A program made the position numbers and the translations under genes. A stretch of 44,122 nt of DNA from Magnetococcales bacterium (GTDB taxonomy: Bacteria > Pseudomonadota > Magnetococcia > Magnetococcales > Magnetaquicoccaceae), in assembly GCA_015231915.1 (NCBI GenBank), contig JADGAR010000029.1, forward strand, positions 1 through 44,122, in the 5' to 3' direction. Shown here in pieces: positions 7,900 to 15,723 of this stretch. Each line of letters starts with the position of its first letter. Positions within the stretch are counted from its first letter, which is position 1. The notes under the pieces were generated by a model that did no database searches, was not told the DNA's origin, and saw only the letters and a program-made list of their open reading frames with translations.

Positions 7900-8109
7900 T
7901 CACCCCACGACCGCCTGATGCAATACCGCCTTGGGAAGCTGCAAGGGCAGCAAGCCATCGGCCTTGGCATCCAGGATGGTAATCTGCCCGATCCCCTTGG
8001 CGGTCATGCCCACATTGACATTCCAGCCATGGGAAATGTCCTTTTCAACGGGGTCATCGCTGAACCGGATGAACAGGATGTCGTCTTGCTCGTCATAGTC
8101 GATTTTCAT
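7900..8109 (-). CDS. DUF2283 small protein, probable antitoxin partner
   Basis: 69 residues that fit DUF2283 along the full length: the N-terminal MKIDYDEQDDILFIRF strand, a middle GWNVNVG turn and a C-terminal ITILDAK strand. DUF2283 proteins regularly sit beside DUF4258 proteins, and the pair has been proposed as a toxin-antitoxin module. Here the ATG overlaps the DUF4258 stop (ATGA, 8106-8109). The end meets the next antitoxin start within a few bases. The biochemical role is unproven. Confidence 0.75.
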   Translation of the reverse strand: MKIDYDEQDDILFIRFSDDPVEKDISHGWNVNVGMTAKGIGQITILDAKADGLLPLQLPKAVLHQAVVG

Positions 8110-8381
8110 GATGCCTCCATCTGTTGCCAGTTGTGCATGACAGTCTTGATCACCACCACATTTTCCACCGCCACCGCCGCGCAGATCAGGTTATCGGCCC
8201 GTTCCGGGTAGGCTTTGACGATCCACAGATTGCGCTCGTTCTTGGGGATGATCTCCCCACTTTCCACCACGTCGGCCACCTTGGGCAGGGTGATGCCCCG
8301 TTCCCGCATGCGGGCTTGACCATGCCTGGTCAAAATGACCGGTCGCTTGAATCGCGTGCTGAACCATTCGGAACCTTCCAT
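8106..8381 (-). CDS. DUF4258 protein, RelE-like putative toxin
   Basis: 91 residues with the DUF4258 pattern: the TRHGQARMRERGI helix, the DVVESGEII turn and C-terminal strands ending in VVVIKTVMHN. The family is a distant relative of RelE/ParE-like folds and often precedes a DUF2283 gene, as here. Its ATG (8381) lies one base before the integrase stop (8385-8383), so translation probably depends on the integrase message. The toxin role is inferred from the family and the context. Confidence 0.75.
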   Translation of the reverse strand: MEGSEWFSTRFKRPVILTRHGQARMRERGITLPKVADVVESGEIIPKNERNLWIVKAYPERADNLICAAVAVENVVVIKTVMHNWQQMEAS

Positions 8382-8382
8382 C

Positions 8383-9642
8383 TCAAACCGTCTTCACCTT
8401 CCTGGCGGGGAGTTCCACAACCTCGCCCTTGGGGGTGCCGTTCAACGCGGCGGCAATCTGCCCGGAAATCCGGTCGGCGGCCACCTTCACGGGGTCATCG
8501 GCCAAATGGGCATAGCGGGCTGTCATGTTCGGGGTCTTGTGGCCCAGCAACGCCCCCACGATGGGCAACCCCATTCCGGCCATCACCCCCACCGATGCAA
8601 ACCCGTGGCGGGTGTCGTGAATGCGCACGTCAGAAAGCCCGGCCCGTTCCCGGATCTTGCGCCAAACGCGCGGCAAGCCTACCAGGGGTTGCCCCTCGAT
8701 GGCACCGGGAAAGCAATACGGGTTCCCCTCGATGCGCGGCAACCCGGCCAGCAGTTCCATGGCAGCAGCCCCCATGTGGACAACCTTCTGGCCGGTCTTG
8801 CTATCCGGAAGGCGTAGGCACCCGCGCTCGATATCCACATGGGACCATTGCAGCGTCAGGGCCTCGCCGCGCCGCATGCCGGTCAGCAGCAACAACCGCA
8901 TGGCCGCGATGGCCACCGGGTTCATCCCTTCGCGTTCGGCCTCCTGCAACGCCTCCCCCAATCTGGCCAACTCCTCCCCGGTCAGGAACCGTTCCCGACG
9001 CTGGCCAGTGAATTTTTTCACCCCATGCACCGGGTTGTCCGTCCGCAAACCCCGTTCCACGGCGAAAGTGAAAATGGCCCCCAGCAGCCCCATGCACCGC
9101 GTTGCCGTGCCCTTGCCACCGGTCACAATGGCCCGGCCTCGCGACCCGGTCCTGATGTCGGTAGCCGTCTGCCCGGATGCCACGGCGTTCATGAATTTTT
9201 GCACATCGGCACGGGTCACTTGGTCGGCCCGCTTTCTCCCCAGCAACGGCTTGATGTGCCGATCAATCCGCCCCCGGTCGATGGCCAGGGTGGATGCCTT
9301 CTTGAGCGCGGTCCCCTCCTGCATGTACTGGTCGCACAGATCCGCCACGGTGGGCATGCCCTTGGCTTGCTGCTTCTGTTCAAAAGGATCTTGCCCTTCC
9401 ACAACCGTCGTCAGCAACCGGGTCGCTTCCTTGCGTGCCTGTTCTGGCGTCCAGGGAGAACCGTGCGTGCCTATGCTGATGCGCCTGGTTCTCCCGTTGA
9501 AACGATACTGGATCAGATAGATTCGGCGTCCGGTCGGCGTGACCTTGAGACCAAACCCTTCCAGATCGGAATCCCACAGGTATTCGTCACGCTCTCCCGG
9601 CGGAATTCCTTCCACCGTCCGCTTGGAAATTTTCCCTTTCAT
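8383..9642 (-). CDS. int: P4-type tyrosine integrase
   Basis: Site-specific recombinase, 419 residues, responsible for insertion into tRNA-Val. The N-terminus is the DUF4102 arm-binding domain (residues about 1-90). A core-binding SAM-like domain follows (about 97-200), then the catalytic domain with Arg257 (TGMRRGE), Lys282, His342-x2-Arg345 (HDTRH), His368 (LGHKT) and nucleophile Tyr377 (ARYAH), all present. ATG 9642 has GGGGGA 5 nt upstream; a GTG at 9663 would add seven residues. The gene reads away from attR and its promoter region holds the putative arm sites. Three to four small toxin/antitoxin-like genes follow with no gap. Confidence 0.95.
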   Translation of the reverse strand: MKGKISKRTVEGIPPGERDEYLWDSDLEGFGLKVTPTGRRIYLIQYRFNGRTRRISIGTHGSPWTPEQARKEATRLLTTVVEGQDPFEQKQQAKGMPTVADLCDQYMQEGTALKKASTLAIDRGRIDRHIKPLLGRKRADQVTRADVQKFMNAVASGQTATDIRTGSRGRAIVTGGKGTATRCMGLLGAIFTFAVERGLRTDNPVHGVKKFTGQRRERFLTGEELARLGEALQEAEREGMNPVAIAAMRLLLLTGMRRGEALTLQWSHVDIERGCLRLPDSKTGQKVVHMGAAAMELLAGLPRIEGNPYCFPGAIEGQPLVGLPRVWRKIRERAGLSDVRIHDTRHGFASVGVMAGMGLPIVGALLGHKTPNMTARYAHLADDPVKVAADRISGQIAAALNGTPKGEVVELPARKVKTV

Positions 9643-9665
9643 GTGGTCCCCCGTTTCGCGCACGC

Positions 9666-9705
9666 TGCTTACTGGAGAAGATTTCCAGTAAGCAGCCAGT
9701 AAGCA
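9666..9705. repeat. Right putative arm sites (one inverted, two direct)
   Basis: CCAGTAAGCA occurs at 9685-9694 and 9696-9705 and, inverted, at 9666-9675. With the left pair this makes five copies in the element. They lie between the integrase promoter and its start codon. Confidence 0.75.
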
Positions 9706-9714
9706 GTTGAAAGG

Positions 9715-9743
9715 AAATTAGCGGAAACTCGCGGAAACGTCAA
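9715..9743 (-). promoter_or_regulatory. int: Integrase promoter
   Basis: On the minus strand TTGACG (9743-9738), a 17-nt spacer and TAATTT (9720-9715) predict a start near 9708, directly beside the arm sites. Integrase binding there could repress its own promoter. Confidence 0.65.
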
Positions 9744-9793
9744 GCAAATAATTATTTGATTTTGTATGGCTTCATATAGCGTGCGGAAACGTC
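9721..9793 (+). repeat. GCGGAAAC repeats at the integrase promoter
   Basis: GCGGAAAC occurs at 9721-9728, 9731-9738 and 9783-9790; the last two extend to an 11-bp identity (GCGGAAACGTC). They flank or overlap the -35 box. They are candidate binding sites for the HTH/excisionase protein. Confidence 0.5.
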
Positions 9794-9811
9794 GAAAACC
9801 CCATACACTTG

Positions 9812-9861
9812 CCTTGACACGGTAGGGGTCATAGGTTCAAATCCTGTACTGCCCACCATTT
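9812..9861 (+). repeat. attR: tRNA-Val 3' fragment
   Basis: Direct repeat of 3027-3076 with one mismatch. It lacks the 5' half of the tRNA and so encodes no tRNA. It marks the right junction of the element. Confidence 0.92.
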
Positions 9862-9862
9862 T

Positions 9863-10024
9863 TTACTGGTAAAATCAAACGGCCACCGCTGCACGAACAT
9901 TTTCCGGGGCCAGATCAACGCTTACACCAGAGCCGCCCAGTCGGACCTGCTGACCGCCGAATCCCGGTGGCGCCTGCAACGGGTGGGCGGAGCGATTTTG
10001 GCCAACGTGTTTTTGAGTGCGTGA
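9863..10024 (+). pseudogene. Orphan C-terminal coding fragment beyond attR
   Basis: A 53-codon open frame with no start codon of its own reads out of attR and ends at TGA 10022-10024. Its residues (for example NAYTRAAQSDLL and WRLQRVGGAILANV) have a helical, coding-like composition. I do not recognise the family. It may be the rear of a host gene cut by earlier rearrangement; its stop overlaps the -35 box of the following toxin-antitoxin promoter. Confidence 0.35.
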
Positions 10025-10068
10025 CATACGGCCCGAAAATCGTTATAGTCTGACTAGTCTAACTATAA
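10021..10068 (+). promoter_or_regulatory. Promoter with embedded palindromic operator of phd-vapC
   Basis: GTGACA (10021-10026), 17 nt, TATAGT (10044-10049). The -10 box is the left arm of a 26-bp near-palindrome (10043-10068): TTATAGT and ACTATAA as outer arms and GACTAGTC as a perfect core at 10052-10059. This suits autorepression by the Phd-type antitoxin. Confidence 0.75.
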
Positions 10069-10081
10069 ATGGAGAACGCAC

Positions 10082-10330
10082 ATGGGAACATGGCAATTGC
10101 AGGAAGCCAAGGCGCGTTTCAGCGAAGTGATCCGCAAGGCCGTGGCCGAGGGGCCTCAGGAGATCACGGTGCATGGACAACAGGCAGCGGTCGTGTTGAG
10201 CCGGGAGGACTATACCCGACTGACACACAAGCAGATTTCGTTTGTGGAGTTCATGCGGACATCGCCTCTTGCGGGTGTAGAACTTGAGCTTGACCGGGAT
10301 CGCTCCATGATCCGGGAAGTCGAATTATGA
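10082..10330 (+). CDS. Phd/YefM-family antitoxin
   Basis: 82 residues. The N-terminal Phd fold is clear (WQLQEAKARFSEVIRKA, then EITVHGQQAAVVLSREDY), a DNA-binding dimer that represses its own promoter. The tail (FMRTSPLAGVELELDRDRS) is the toxin-binding part; a similar FMRxSPL-type tail is common in antitoxins paired with PIN toxins. GGAGAACGCAC precedes the ATG. The stop overlaps the toxin start (ATGA at 10327-10330). The upstream palindrome is the likely operator. Confidence 0.9.
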   Translation: MGTWQLQEAKARFSEVIRKAVAEGPQEITVHGQQAAVVLSREDYTRLTHKQISFVEFMRTSPLAGVELELDRDRSMIREVEL

Positions 10331-10743
10331 GCTATCTGCTGGATACCAACGTCCTGTCAGAAACCGTGCGGACCACACCCCATGAAGCGGTCATGAACTG
10401 GTTGCAGCAGATACCGGATGACCATTTATACATCAGTGTGTTGTCGTTGGGAGAGATCCGCAAAGGGATCGAGAAATTGTCTCCCGGTTCCCGACGAGAA
10501 CGCCTGCGATTGTGGCTGGAGCATGATCTGACGGCATGGTTCGGAGTACGGGTGTTGCCCATCGACAAGGCCGTTGCCGACCGATGGGGATGCCTGCTGG
10601 GAGGGATGGATCGATCGATTCCCGCCATCGACTCTCTGCTGGCCGCCACCGCCATGCACCACGAGTTGCGTCTGGTGACGCGCAATGTACAAGATTTTGT
10701 ATTTCCGGGTCTGGAAGTGGTCAATCCCTGGATTTGGTCATAA
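10327..10743 (+). CDS. VapC/FitB-type PIN-domain toxin
   Basis: 138-residue PIN-domain ribonuclease. Acidic metal-binding residues are visible: the LLDTNVLSE start (Asp6), Glu at SLGEIRKGI and Asp at IPAIDSLLAATAM, with a fourth position in the LVTRNVQDF region. The SPGSRRERLRLWLEHDL segment is typical of FitB-like VapCs, which cleave tRNA or other RNA. It is translationally coupled to the antitoxin. The pair is complete and apparently functional. Confidence 0.9.
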   Translation: MSYLLDTNVLSETVRTTPHEAVMNWLQQIPDDHLYISVLSLGEIRKGIEKLSPGSRRERLRLWLEHDLTAWFGVRVLPIDKAVADRWGCLLGGMDRSIPAIDSLLAATAMHHELRLVTRNVQDFVFPGLEVVNPWIWS

Positions 10744-11032
10744 AAACCACGATCACGGCCATTATGGCTTTGCAAGCGACGATCAACTTGTGAAAAAATC
10801 AGCCTTTCTGAAAACCGCTCCAACGTTCGTTCCAACACCCCTCAAGATGGCGGAGAATAGACTGTCTGGGGCGACTTTGGCTCCCTGATTGGCCTGAGCA
10901 GGCCAAACCACAAGGAAAACGTGCTGAGACGGCTGGGGCGGTCAAAATGGCCATCCCAGGCTTTGGTTCCTGACGATGAGAAACTGATTCCTCTTTCCAA
11001 TACCTGGCTGATTTCGAAAGGAGAATCACGCC
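10744..11032. other. Gap with no supported gene
   Basis: Short frames only. The composition drops toward AT relative to the flanks. A ribosome-binding-like AAGGAGAA sits at its right end and serves the following short frame. Confidence 0.5.
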
Positions 11033-11146
11033 ATGAGCCACCAACCCTCCACCTCTTTCGACGCCACCAGCAAAACCCTTCTGCAAGACCCGGAGACGGC
11101 GGCCATGTATCTGGAAGAGTGCCTTGCGGATGGAGACATGGAGTGA
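11033..11146 (+). pseudogene. Truncated HigA-like addiction antidote
   Basis: A 37-codon frame with a strong AAGGAGAA site upstream. The segment LLQDPETAAMYLEECLADGD closely follows the N-terminus of the 'putative addiction module antidote' family (HigA_2-like), which continues for another 50-60 residues through an HTH. Here the frame stops at GDME-TGA, immediately before a long hairpin. Probably the front end of an antitoxin gene cut off by rearrangement; no HigB-like toxin is seen beside it. Confidence 0.5.
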
Positions 11147-11153
11147 ATGTTTC

Positions 11154-11196
11154 ATGTTTCATCGATTGAAGCATAATGTTTCAATCGATGAAACAT
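11154..11196. repeat. Perfect 17-bp inverted repeat
   Basis: ATGTTTCATCGATTGAA (11154-11170) pairs exactly with 11180-11196 across a 9-nt spacer. There is no T-run, so it is not a classical terminator. It begins 8 bp after the truncated antidote frame. Confidence 0.8.
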
Positions 11197-11473
11197 CTTT
11201 GCGATTCCGCTCCCCCCTTTTCCAGAACAACTACTAGTCAATGCTTTGATTGGGAAGCAGAAATTCAAATTCTGCAAAAATTGCAATATCCGGCACGCTG
11301 CTTGAAATACATTCATGTCAGGAATGGTGTATGTTCCTGGCGCTCTGCCACAGGGCACCCCAACGGCATGAACGGAAATCACCTCCTGCAAACGAAATCC
11401 GCGCCGCCTGCGGATCTTTTTTTGTAAAACCAGTCGACAATTATTGCCACAACACGCATCAAGGAGGAGAGCG
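11197..11473. other. Chemoreceptor upstream region
   Basis: No gene is seen. A near-palindrome (11257-11275, GCAGAAATTCAAATTCTGC) lies in the middle. AAGGAGGAGA at the right end is the ribosome binding site of the chemoreceptor. Confidence 0.5.
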
Positions 11474-13510
11474 ATGGACAATCTCAAACTGGGAACAAAA
11501 CTGGGGCTTGGGTTTGGCCTGGTACTGCTGATGACCATCTTCGTGGCGCTCATTGGCTCCCAGGGGTTCTCCTCGGTGATCAAGCGGCTGGGCAACAGCA
11601 ACATCGTCGGAGAGATCGAGGGGGAATCCATCGTGATGCTGCGGGCAGAGCGCAACTTCATCGGGGATCGCCAGGAAAAACATCTGGAAATGGCCTCCAA
11701 GGCCATTGAGAACATCAAAAAGGGAACCACTGAAGCCGTGGAGAAACATTTCAAGGATCCCACCGACAAGGAGAGCCTGGGCAAAGTCGCCCGGTTGGCG
11801 GAGCAGTTCGGCAAGGAGTTCTCCGGGCTGATCCGAGAGGACAAGGAGCTGGCAGAGGTGCTGAACCGGATCCGGGCGCTCTCCCGCGAGCTGCTGACCG
11901 CCATCGACAAGCTGGAAGAGAGCCAGTTCGCCAAGCTGCGGGAGTTCGGAGACCACGCCGCGACCCTGAGCGCCGAGGAGCGGCAGAAGGGGCTGGAGGA
12001 TCGGATCAAAAAGATCAACAACGCAGGCGACATCAACAAGATCTTCCTGGATGCCCGCGTCGGCGAAAAGGAGGTGATCCTCTCCAACGGCGCGGACGCC
12101 AAATCGATCCAGCGGGTCAAGGACGGATTGAACAAGGCCCTGGCGTTGGCAGCCGAGATGACCGCAGCGTTCAAGGACCCCAAGGATGTGGCGATCGGCC
12201 AGGGGGTCACCAAGGCGCTGCACGACTATGGCAAGGGATTCGAGGATCTGCAAAACCAAATCGCGGATCAATCCAAGGCAGAAAAGGAGATGATCTCCGC
12301 CCGGCGGGAGTTGACCTCCCTCGTGGATCAGCTGCATGAAGGCCAGGAGAAGAAACTCCAGGCGGAGATCGGCAGCTCCGAGCAGTTGATCATGGCCGGC
12401 AGCGGGCTGGCCGTACTGCTGGGCGTGGTGCTGGCCTTCCTCCTCTCCAGGAATCTGGTGAACTCCATCACCGGCTGCATTGGCAACATGGTGAAGATGT
12501 CGGAAGGGGATCTGGGGATCCGCTGCATCACTGACCGCCGCGACGAGCTGGGCGACATGTCCAGGGCCATCGACAGAATGGCCAACAGGCTGCGCGAGGT
12601 GGTGGCCCGGATCACCGCAGCCTCCGGCAGCGTCACCACCGGGGCGCAGGAGCTCGCATCCTCGGCACAGAACCTCTCCCAGGGGGCGGTGGAACAGGCG
12701 GCCAGCATCGAGGAGACCTCCTCGGCCATCGAGGAGATGAGCGGCAACATCGCCCAGAACACCGACAACGCCTCCACCACGGAGCAGATCTCGCGGGTCG
12801 CCGCCAAGGACGCCGCAGCGGGCGGCCAGGCGGTCTCCGAGGCGGTGGGTGCCATGAAGGAGATCGCCTCCAAGATCTCCATCATCGAGGAGATCGCCCG
12901 GCAGACCAATCTGCTGGCCTTGAACGCCGCCATCGAGGCGGCCAGGGCCGGGGAACACGGCAAGGGGTTTGCCGTGGTGGCCGCCGAGGTGCGCAAACTG
13001 GCGGAACGCAGCCAGACCGCCGCCGGGGAGATCAGCCATCTCTCCGCAGCCAGCGTGCAGGTGGCGGAGCGGGCCGGAACCATCATCGGCAAACTGGTGC
13101 CGGACATTCAGAAGACCGCGCAACTGGTGCAGGAGATCAGCGCCGCCTCCCGCGAGCAGAGCCAGGGGGCCAGCCAGATCAATGCCGCCATCGGCCAGTT
13201 GGACCAGGTGATCCAGCAGAATGCCGGGGCCTCGGAGGAGATGGCCGCCACCGCCGACGAGATGAACAATCAGGCCCGCCATCTCTCCGAGGTGATCGGT
13301 TTTTTCAAGACCGGACCACAGGAGCTTCCGCCCGCCGCTTCGTCGCCGACGGCCAGAAAAGCGCCGCCGGTCGCCGCAGCGAAAATGAGCCATCTGCCCA
13401 AAAAGCCGGCGCCCAAGGCGCTGCCTGGGCCAGCCTCTTCCAGACCTTCTGGCGTGAATTTGAACATGGCCTCCGGAAGTGCTTCGGACGATGAGTTTGA
13501 AACCTTCTGA
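11474..13510 (+). CDS. Methyl-accepting chemotaxis protein
   Basis: 678-residue transmembrane chemoreceptor. TM1 is at about 9-30, followed by a large helical periplasmic sensor of about 275 residues (four-helix-bundle/HBM-like, ligand unknown). TM2 is at about 305-325, then HAMP, then the kinase-control module with the invariant hairpin tip ([20 protein letters not shown], about 473-492) and the [21 protein letters not shown] stretch after it. The tail after about residue 615 is Ala/Pro-rich and unstructured. ATG 11474 is fixed by AAGGAGGAGA directly upstream; the frame could open at 11444 but has no site there. A cheW gene follows 23 bp later, so receptor and coupling protein are likely made together. 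Confidence 0.93.
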   Translation: MDNLKLGTKLGLGFGLVLLMTIFVALIGSQGFSSVIKRLGNSNIVGEIEGESIVMLRAERNFIGDRQEKHLEMASKAIENIKKGTTEAVEKHFKDPTDKESLGKVARLAEQFGKEFSGLIREDKELAEVLNRIRALSRELLTAIDKLEESQFAKLREFGDHAATLSAEERQKGLEDRIKKINNAGDINKIFLDARVGEKEVILSNGADAKSIQRVKDGLNKALALAAEMTAAFKDPKDVAIGQGVTKALHDYGKGFEDLQNQIADQSKAEKEMISARRELTSLVDQLHEGQEKKLQAEIGSSEQLIMAGSGLAVLLGVVLAFLLSRNLVNSITGCIGNMVKMSEGDLGIRCITDRRDELGDMSRAIDRMANRLREVVARITAASGSVTTGAQELASSAQNLSQGAVEQAASIEETSSAIEEMSGNIAQNTDNASTTEQISRVAAKDAAAGGQAVSEAVGAMKEIASKISIIEEIARQTNLLALNAAIEAARAGEHGKGFAVVAAEVRKLAERSQTAAGEISHLSAASVQVAERAGTIIGKLVPDIQKTAQLVQEISAASREQSQGASQINAAIGQLDQVIQQNAGASEEMAATADEMNNQARHLSEVIGFFKTGPQELPPAASSPTARKAPPVAAAKMSHLPKKPAPKALPGPASSRPSGVNLNMASGSASDDEFETF

Positions 13511-13533
13511 CCTCGGGAGAGAGGAGAACCGCG

Positions 13534-14007
13534 ATGAACAGTGTCGATTCTTCAGGATCGATCCAGTTGCTGACCTTTCATCTGGACCATGAGGTGTTCG
13601 CCATCGAGATCGCCAAGATCAAGGAGGTGCTGGAGTTCACCTCCCTGACCAGAATCCCCCGAACCCCGGAGTTCATGTGCGGGGTGATCAATCTGCGGGG
13701 CAGCGTGGTGCCGGTGGTGGACCTGCGGTTGAAGTTCGGCATGGCGGAAACCGCAAGGACCATCAACACCTGCATCATCATCCTCGATGTGGTTCACGAG
13801 GATGAGACAGTGGTGATCGGCGCCATGGCCGATTCGGTCCAGGAGGTGGTGGAACTCGACGCCTCCCAGATCGAGGCGGCCCCCAAGCTGGGACGCGGGC
13901 TGCAATCGGATTTCATTCGCGGCATGGGCAAGCAGGGCGATCGCTTTGTGATTCTGCTGGATACCGACAAGGTGTTTTCGGCCACCGAGATGGCTCTCGC
14001 CGCCTAG
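13534..14007 (+). CDS. cheW: Chemotaxis coupling protein CheW
   Basis: 157-residue CheW that links receptor tips to the CheA kinase. The double beta-barrel pattern is complete: the LLTFHLDHEVFAIEIAKIKEVL opening, the TRIPRTPEFMCGVINLRGSVVPVVDL core and the late VIGAMADSVQEVVEL and FVILLDTDKVF strands. AGAGAGGAGAA precedes the ATG. No cheA, cheR or cheB is nearby, so it must join a signalling cluster encoded elsewhere. It probably serves the receptor gene before it. Confidence 0.95.
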   Translation: MNSVDSSGSIQLLTFHLDHEVFAIEIAKIKEVLEFTSLTRIPRTPEFMCGVINLRGSVVPVVDLRLKFGMAETARTINTCIIILDVVHEDETVVIGAMADSVQEVVELDASQIEAAPKLGRGLQSDFIRGMGKQGDRFVILLDTDKVFSATEMALAA

Positions 14008-14245
14008 CGGCCTGCCATGGTACCAGGCTGGGATAGCCGTCGATCAGGAGCCACTGTTGGGGGTGTTGCCCAGGAATGACCAGCACCGGAACAAGCGGAC
14101 CGGCATCGGCAATGGCTTGCATGAGCCGATCCAGACTGGCGGCATGCCGGATGCGCAACCCCGCGCAAGGGGTGAGCAGTTGGCCGGAGTAAAAATCGGT
14201 ATGGACCACATTTTTTTTTGCAAATTTTCTTGCATCCACGTTCAC
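14008..14245 (-). pseudogene. ParB-like nuclease-domain fragment
   Basis: On the minus strand from ATG 14245 a frame reads a ParB N-terminal-like segment: LRIRHAASLDRLMQAIADAG, a hydrophobic VPVLVIPG strand, then WLLIDGYPSLVPWQAAR. This resembles ParB-type proteins that accompany some transposons (VLIDGYxRxxAL core). The reading frame then runs into the antisense of cheW, so the rest of the gene is missing. The 5' end holds a run of nine A. It looks like a remnant of a lost transposon. Confidence 0.45.
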
Positions 14246-14270
14246 AGCCTGTTAGACTGCTACAGAATTT

Positions 14271-14284
14271 AGACGAACTAGTCT
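14271..14284. promoter_or_regulatory. TetR operator candidate at its own gene
   Basis: AGAC-GAACTA-GTCT is a perfect 4+4 palindrome 33 bp before the tetR start, embedded in TTAGAC...GTCTGTTTT. It is consistent with autoregulation. Confidence 0.45.
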
Positions 14285-14316
14285 GTTTTATTAACTGCAA
14301 ACCATAAAGGCCAACT

Positions 14317-14934
14317 GTGTGCGCCAGTCGTCCCCCTTCCGCCAAGGCCCTGGAAACCAGGGAGAAGATTCTGGATACGGCAACGCGGCTTTTTTACATT
14401 CATGGCTATAATGCCACCGGAGTGGATCGCATTATCGCCGAGACTGGAGTAAGCAAAGGCAATTTTTTTTATCAGTTCAAAAGTAAGGAAGAATTGGCCA
14501 TTAGAGTGCTGGATTGGCATCGAGAAAAGATGCAAGCGGAATTGGCGGAATTGGCTGACACATATGCCACAACCCCCCGGGAACATCTATTGGCCATTAT
14601 CAAGACCATTGCCCGCAAATCGGCCAACTACAATGAATCCTGTGATATTCGTGGCTGTATTTTTGGCAATTTTGCCATGGAAATGAGTGTGGAAAACCGG
14701 GAAGTTCGCATTAAGGTACTGGAAATCTTATCGGAATTTCGACAAAACATGGAAAATTTGTTGATCCAAGCGGTGCAACAACAAGAACTTACCGATAACT
14801 TTGATTGCCACCACACGGCTGGCATTATCCTCTGCCAGATTCAAGGGGCATTACTGCTGGATAAAGCCGCCCAGGAGGCGCGGGAAACCGATGGCGTTAT
14901 TCGCTTTGTCTCCGCTTTGCTAAAATTGGCATGA
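14317..14934 (+). CDS. TetR-family transcriptional regulator
   Basis: 205 residues. The N-terminal HTH is textbook TetR (TREKILDTATRLFYIHGYNATGVDRIIAETGVSKGNFFYQF-type, residues about 13-52). The C-terminal ligand domain has a CDIRGCIFGNFAMEMS stretch with two close cysteines (about 108 and 113), which could sense thiol or sulfur compounds. GTG 14317 has an AAAGG-like site upstream. It stands directly before the dsrE2-like and tusA genes, whose leader has two copies of GACCTGTCTGT, so it probably represses them. The gene is richer in A+T than the flanking core genes, a sign of transfer. Confidence 0.88.
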   Translation: MCASRPPSAKALETREKILDTATRLFYIHGYNATGVDRIIAETGVSKGNFFYQFKSKEELAIRVLDWHREKMQAELAELADTYATTPREHLLAIIKTIARKSANYNESCDIRGCIFGNFAMEMSVENREVRIKVLEILSEFRQNMENLLIQAVQQQELTDNFDCHHTAGIILCQIQGALLLDKAAQEARETDGVIRFVSALLKLA

Positions 14935-14959
14935 GGCTTTTTTTAACAAACAATCGACT

Positions 14960-15043
14960 GACCTGTCTGTACATTATTAAAATTATGGCAATTGACTATG
15001 GATTGATTTATTTTTTTGCAATTTTTTAAACGGACCTGTCTGT
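14960..15043 (+). promoter_or_regulatory. Two direct GACCTGTCTGT boxes before dsrE2-tusA
   Basis: An identical 11-mer at 14960-14970 and 15033-15043, 73 bp apart (seven helical turns), flanks the AT-rich presumed promoter. GTCT half-sites match the tetR-proximal palindrome, so this is a candidate looping operator. Confidence 0.55.
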
Positions 15044-15067
15044 CAATTCAATAAAAGGAACCAAAAA

Positions 15068-15682
15068 ATGCACACATCACTTCCCGTCTCTGAACTCTCC
15101 GCCATGGTGGATCAAGCTGTGGCACAACGCATTTCCAAGGAGTTATTGCCTCAGATGCATAACCTGCAATCCAACCTGGAACAGCGCCTGAATGCCCTGG
15201 AACAACGCCTGCCAAAAAACAGGATTTCCATCGTGCTATTTTCCGGTGATCTGGACCGTGCGCTGGCGGGATTTATTATCGCCAATGGCGCCTTGGCGAT
15301 GGATATGGAGGTTGCCATGTATTTTACCTTCTGGGGAATGGCAGCCATCAAACAAGCCACCAATAGCCAGGGTAAGGAATTTCGGCAACGACTTATGGGA
15401 CTGTTCACGCCGGAGCGTAGCGAGGAGATGGGGCTGTCTCAACTCAACATGTTGGGCATCGGCTCCAAAATGATGAAATCCATGATGCGCGCACGCAACA
15501 TCTCTTCGCTTGAGGAACTGCGCAACCTGGCCCTGGAGATGGACGCCCGCTTTATCGCCTGCACCATGGCCATGGAACTCATGGGCATCCGCCAGGAAGA
15601 GCTGGTGAAGGGCATTCAACTGGGCGGCGTGGCCACCTTCATGGAAAGTGCCCTCAACTCTCGTCTGACCCTTTTTATTTAA
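15068..15682 (+). CDS. DsrE2-like sulfur-carrier protein
   Basis: 204 residues of the DsrE/DsrF/DrsH family. After an N-terminal coiled-coil-like helix (residues about 15-45) comes the DsrE fold, starting ISIVLFSGDLDRALAGFIIA with the YFTFWGMAA motif. Near the C-terminus FIACTMAMELMGI carries the conserved cysteine expected to hold persulfide sulfur. The hydrophobic helix MDMEVAMYFTFWGM is typical of DsrE2-type membrane-associated members. AAAAGGAA precedes the ATG. It is followed 41 bp later by tusA, its usual partner in cytoplasmic sulfur relay. Confidence 0.85.
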   Translation: MHTSLPVSELSAMVDQAVAQRISKELLPQMHNLQSNLEQRLNALEQRLPKNRISIVLFSGDLDRALAGFIIANGALAMDMEVAMYFTFWGMAAIKQATNSQGKEFRQRLMGLFTPERSEEMGLSQLNMLGIGSKMMKSMMRARNISSLEELRNLALEMDARFIACTMAMELMGIRQEELVKGIQLGGVATFMESALNSRLTLFI

Positions 15683-15723
15683 CCCCATCCAAGCAACACA
15701 TATCTTTCATAGGAGAACATGCC

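Noticed and set aside
11154-11196. CRISPR or intrinsic terminator
   Set aside because: A single inverted repeat without an array, and no T-run after the stem.
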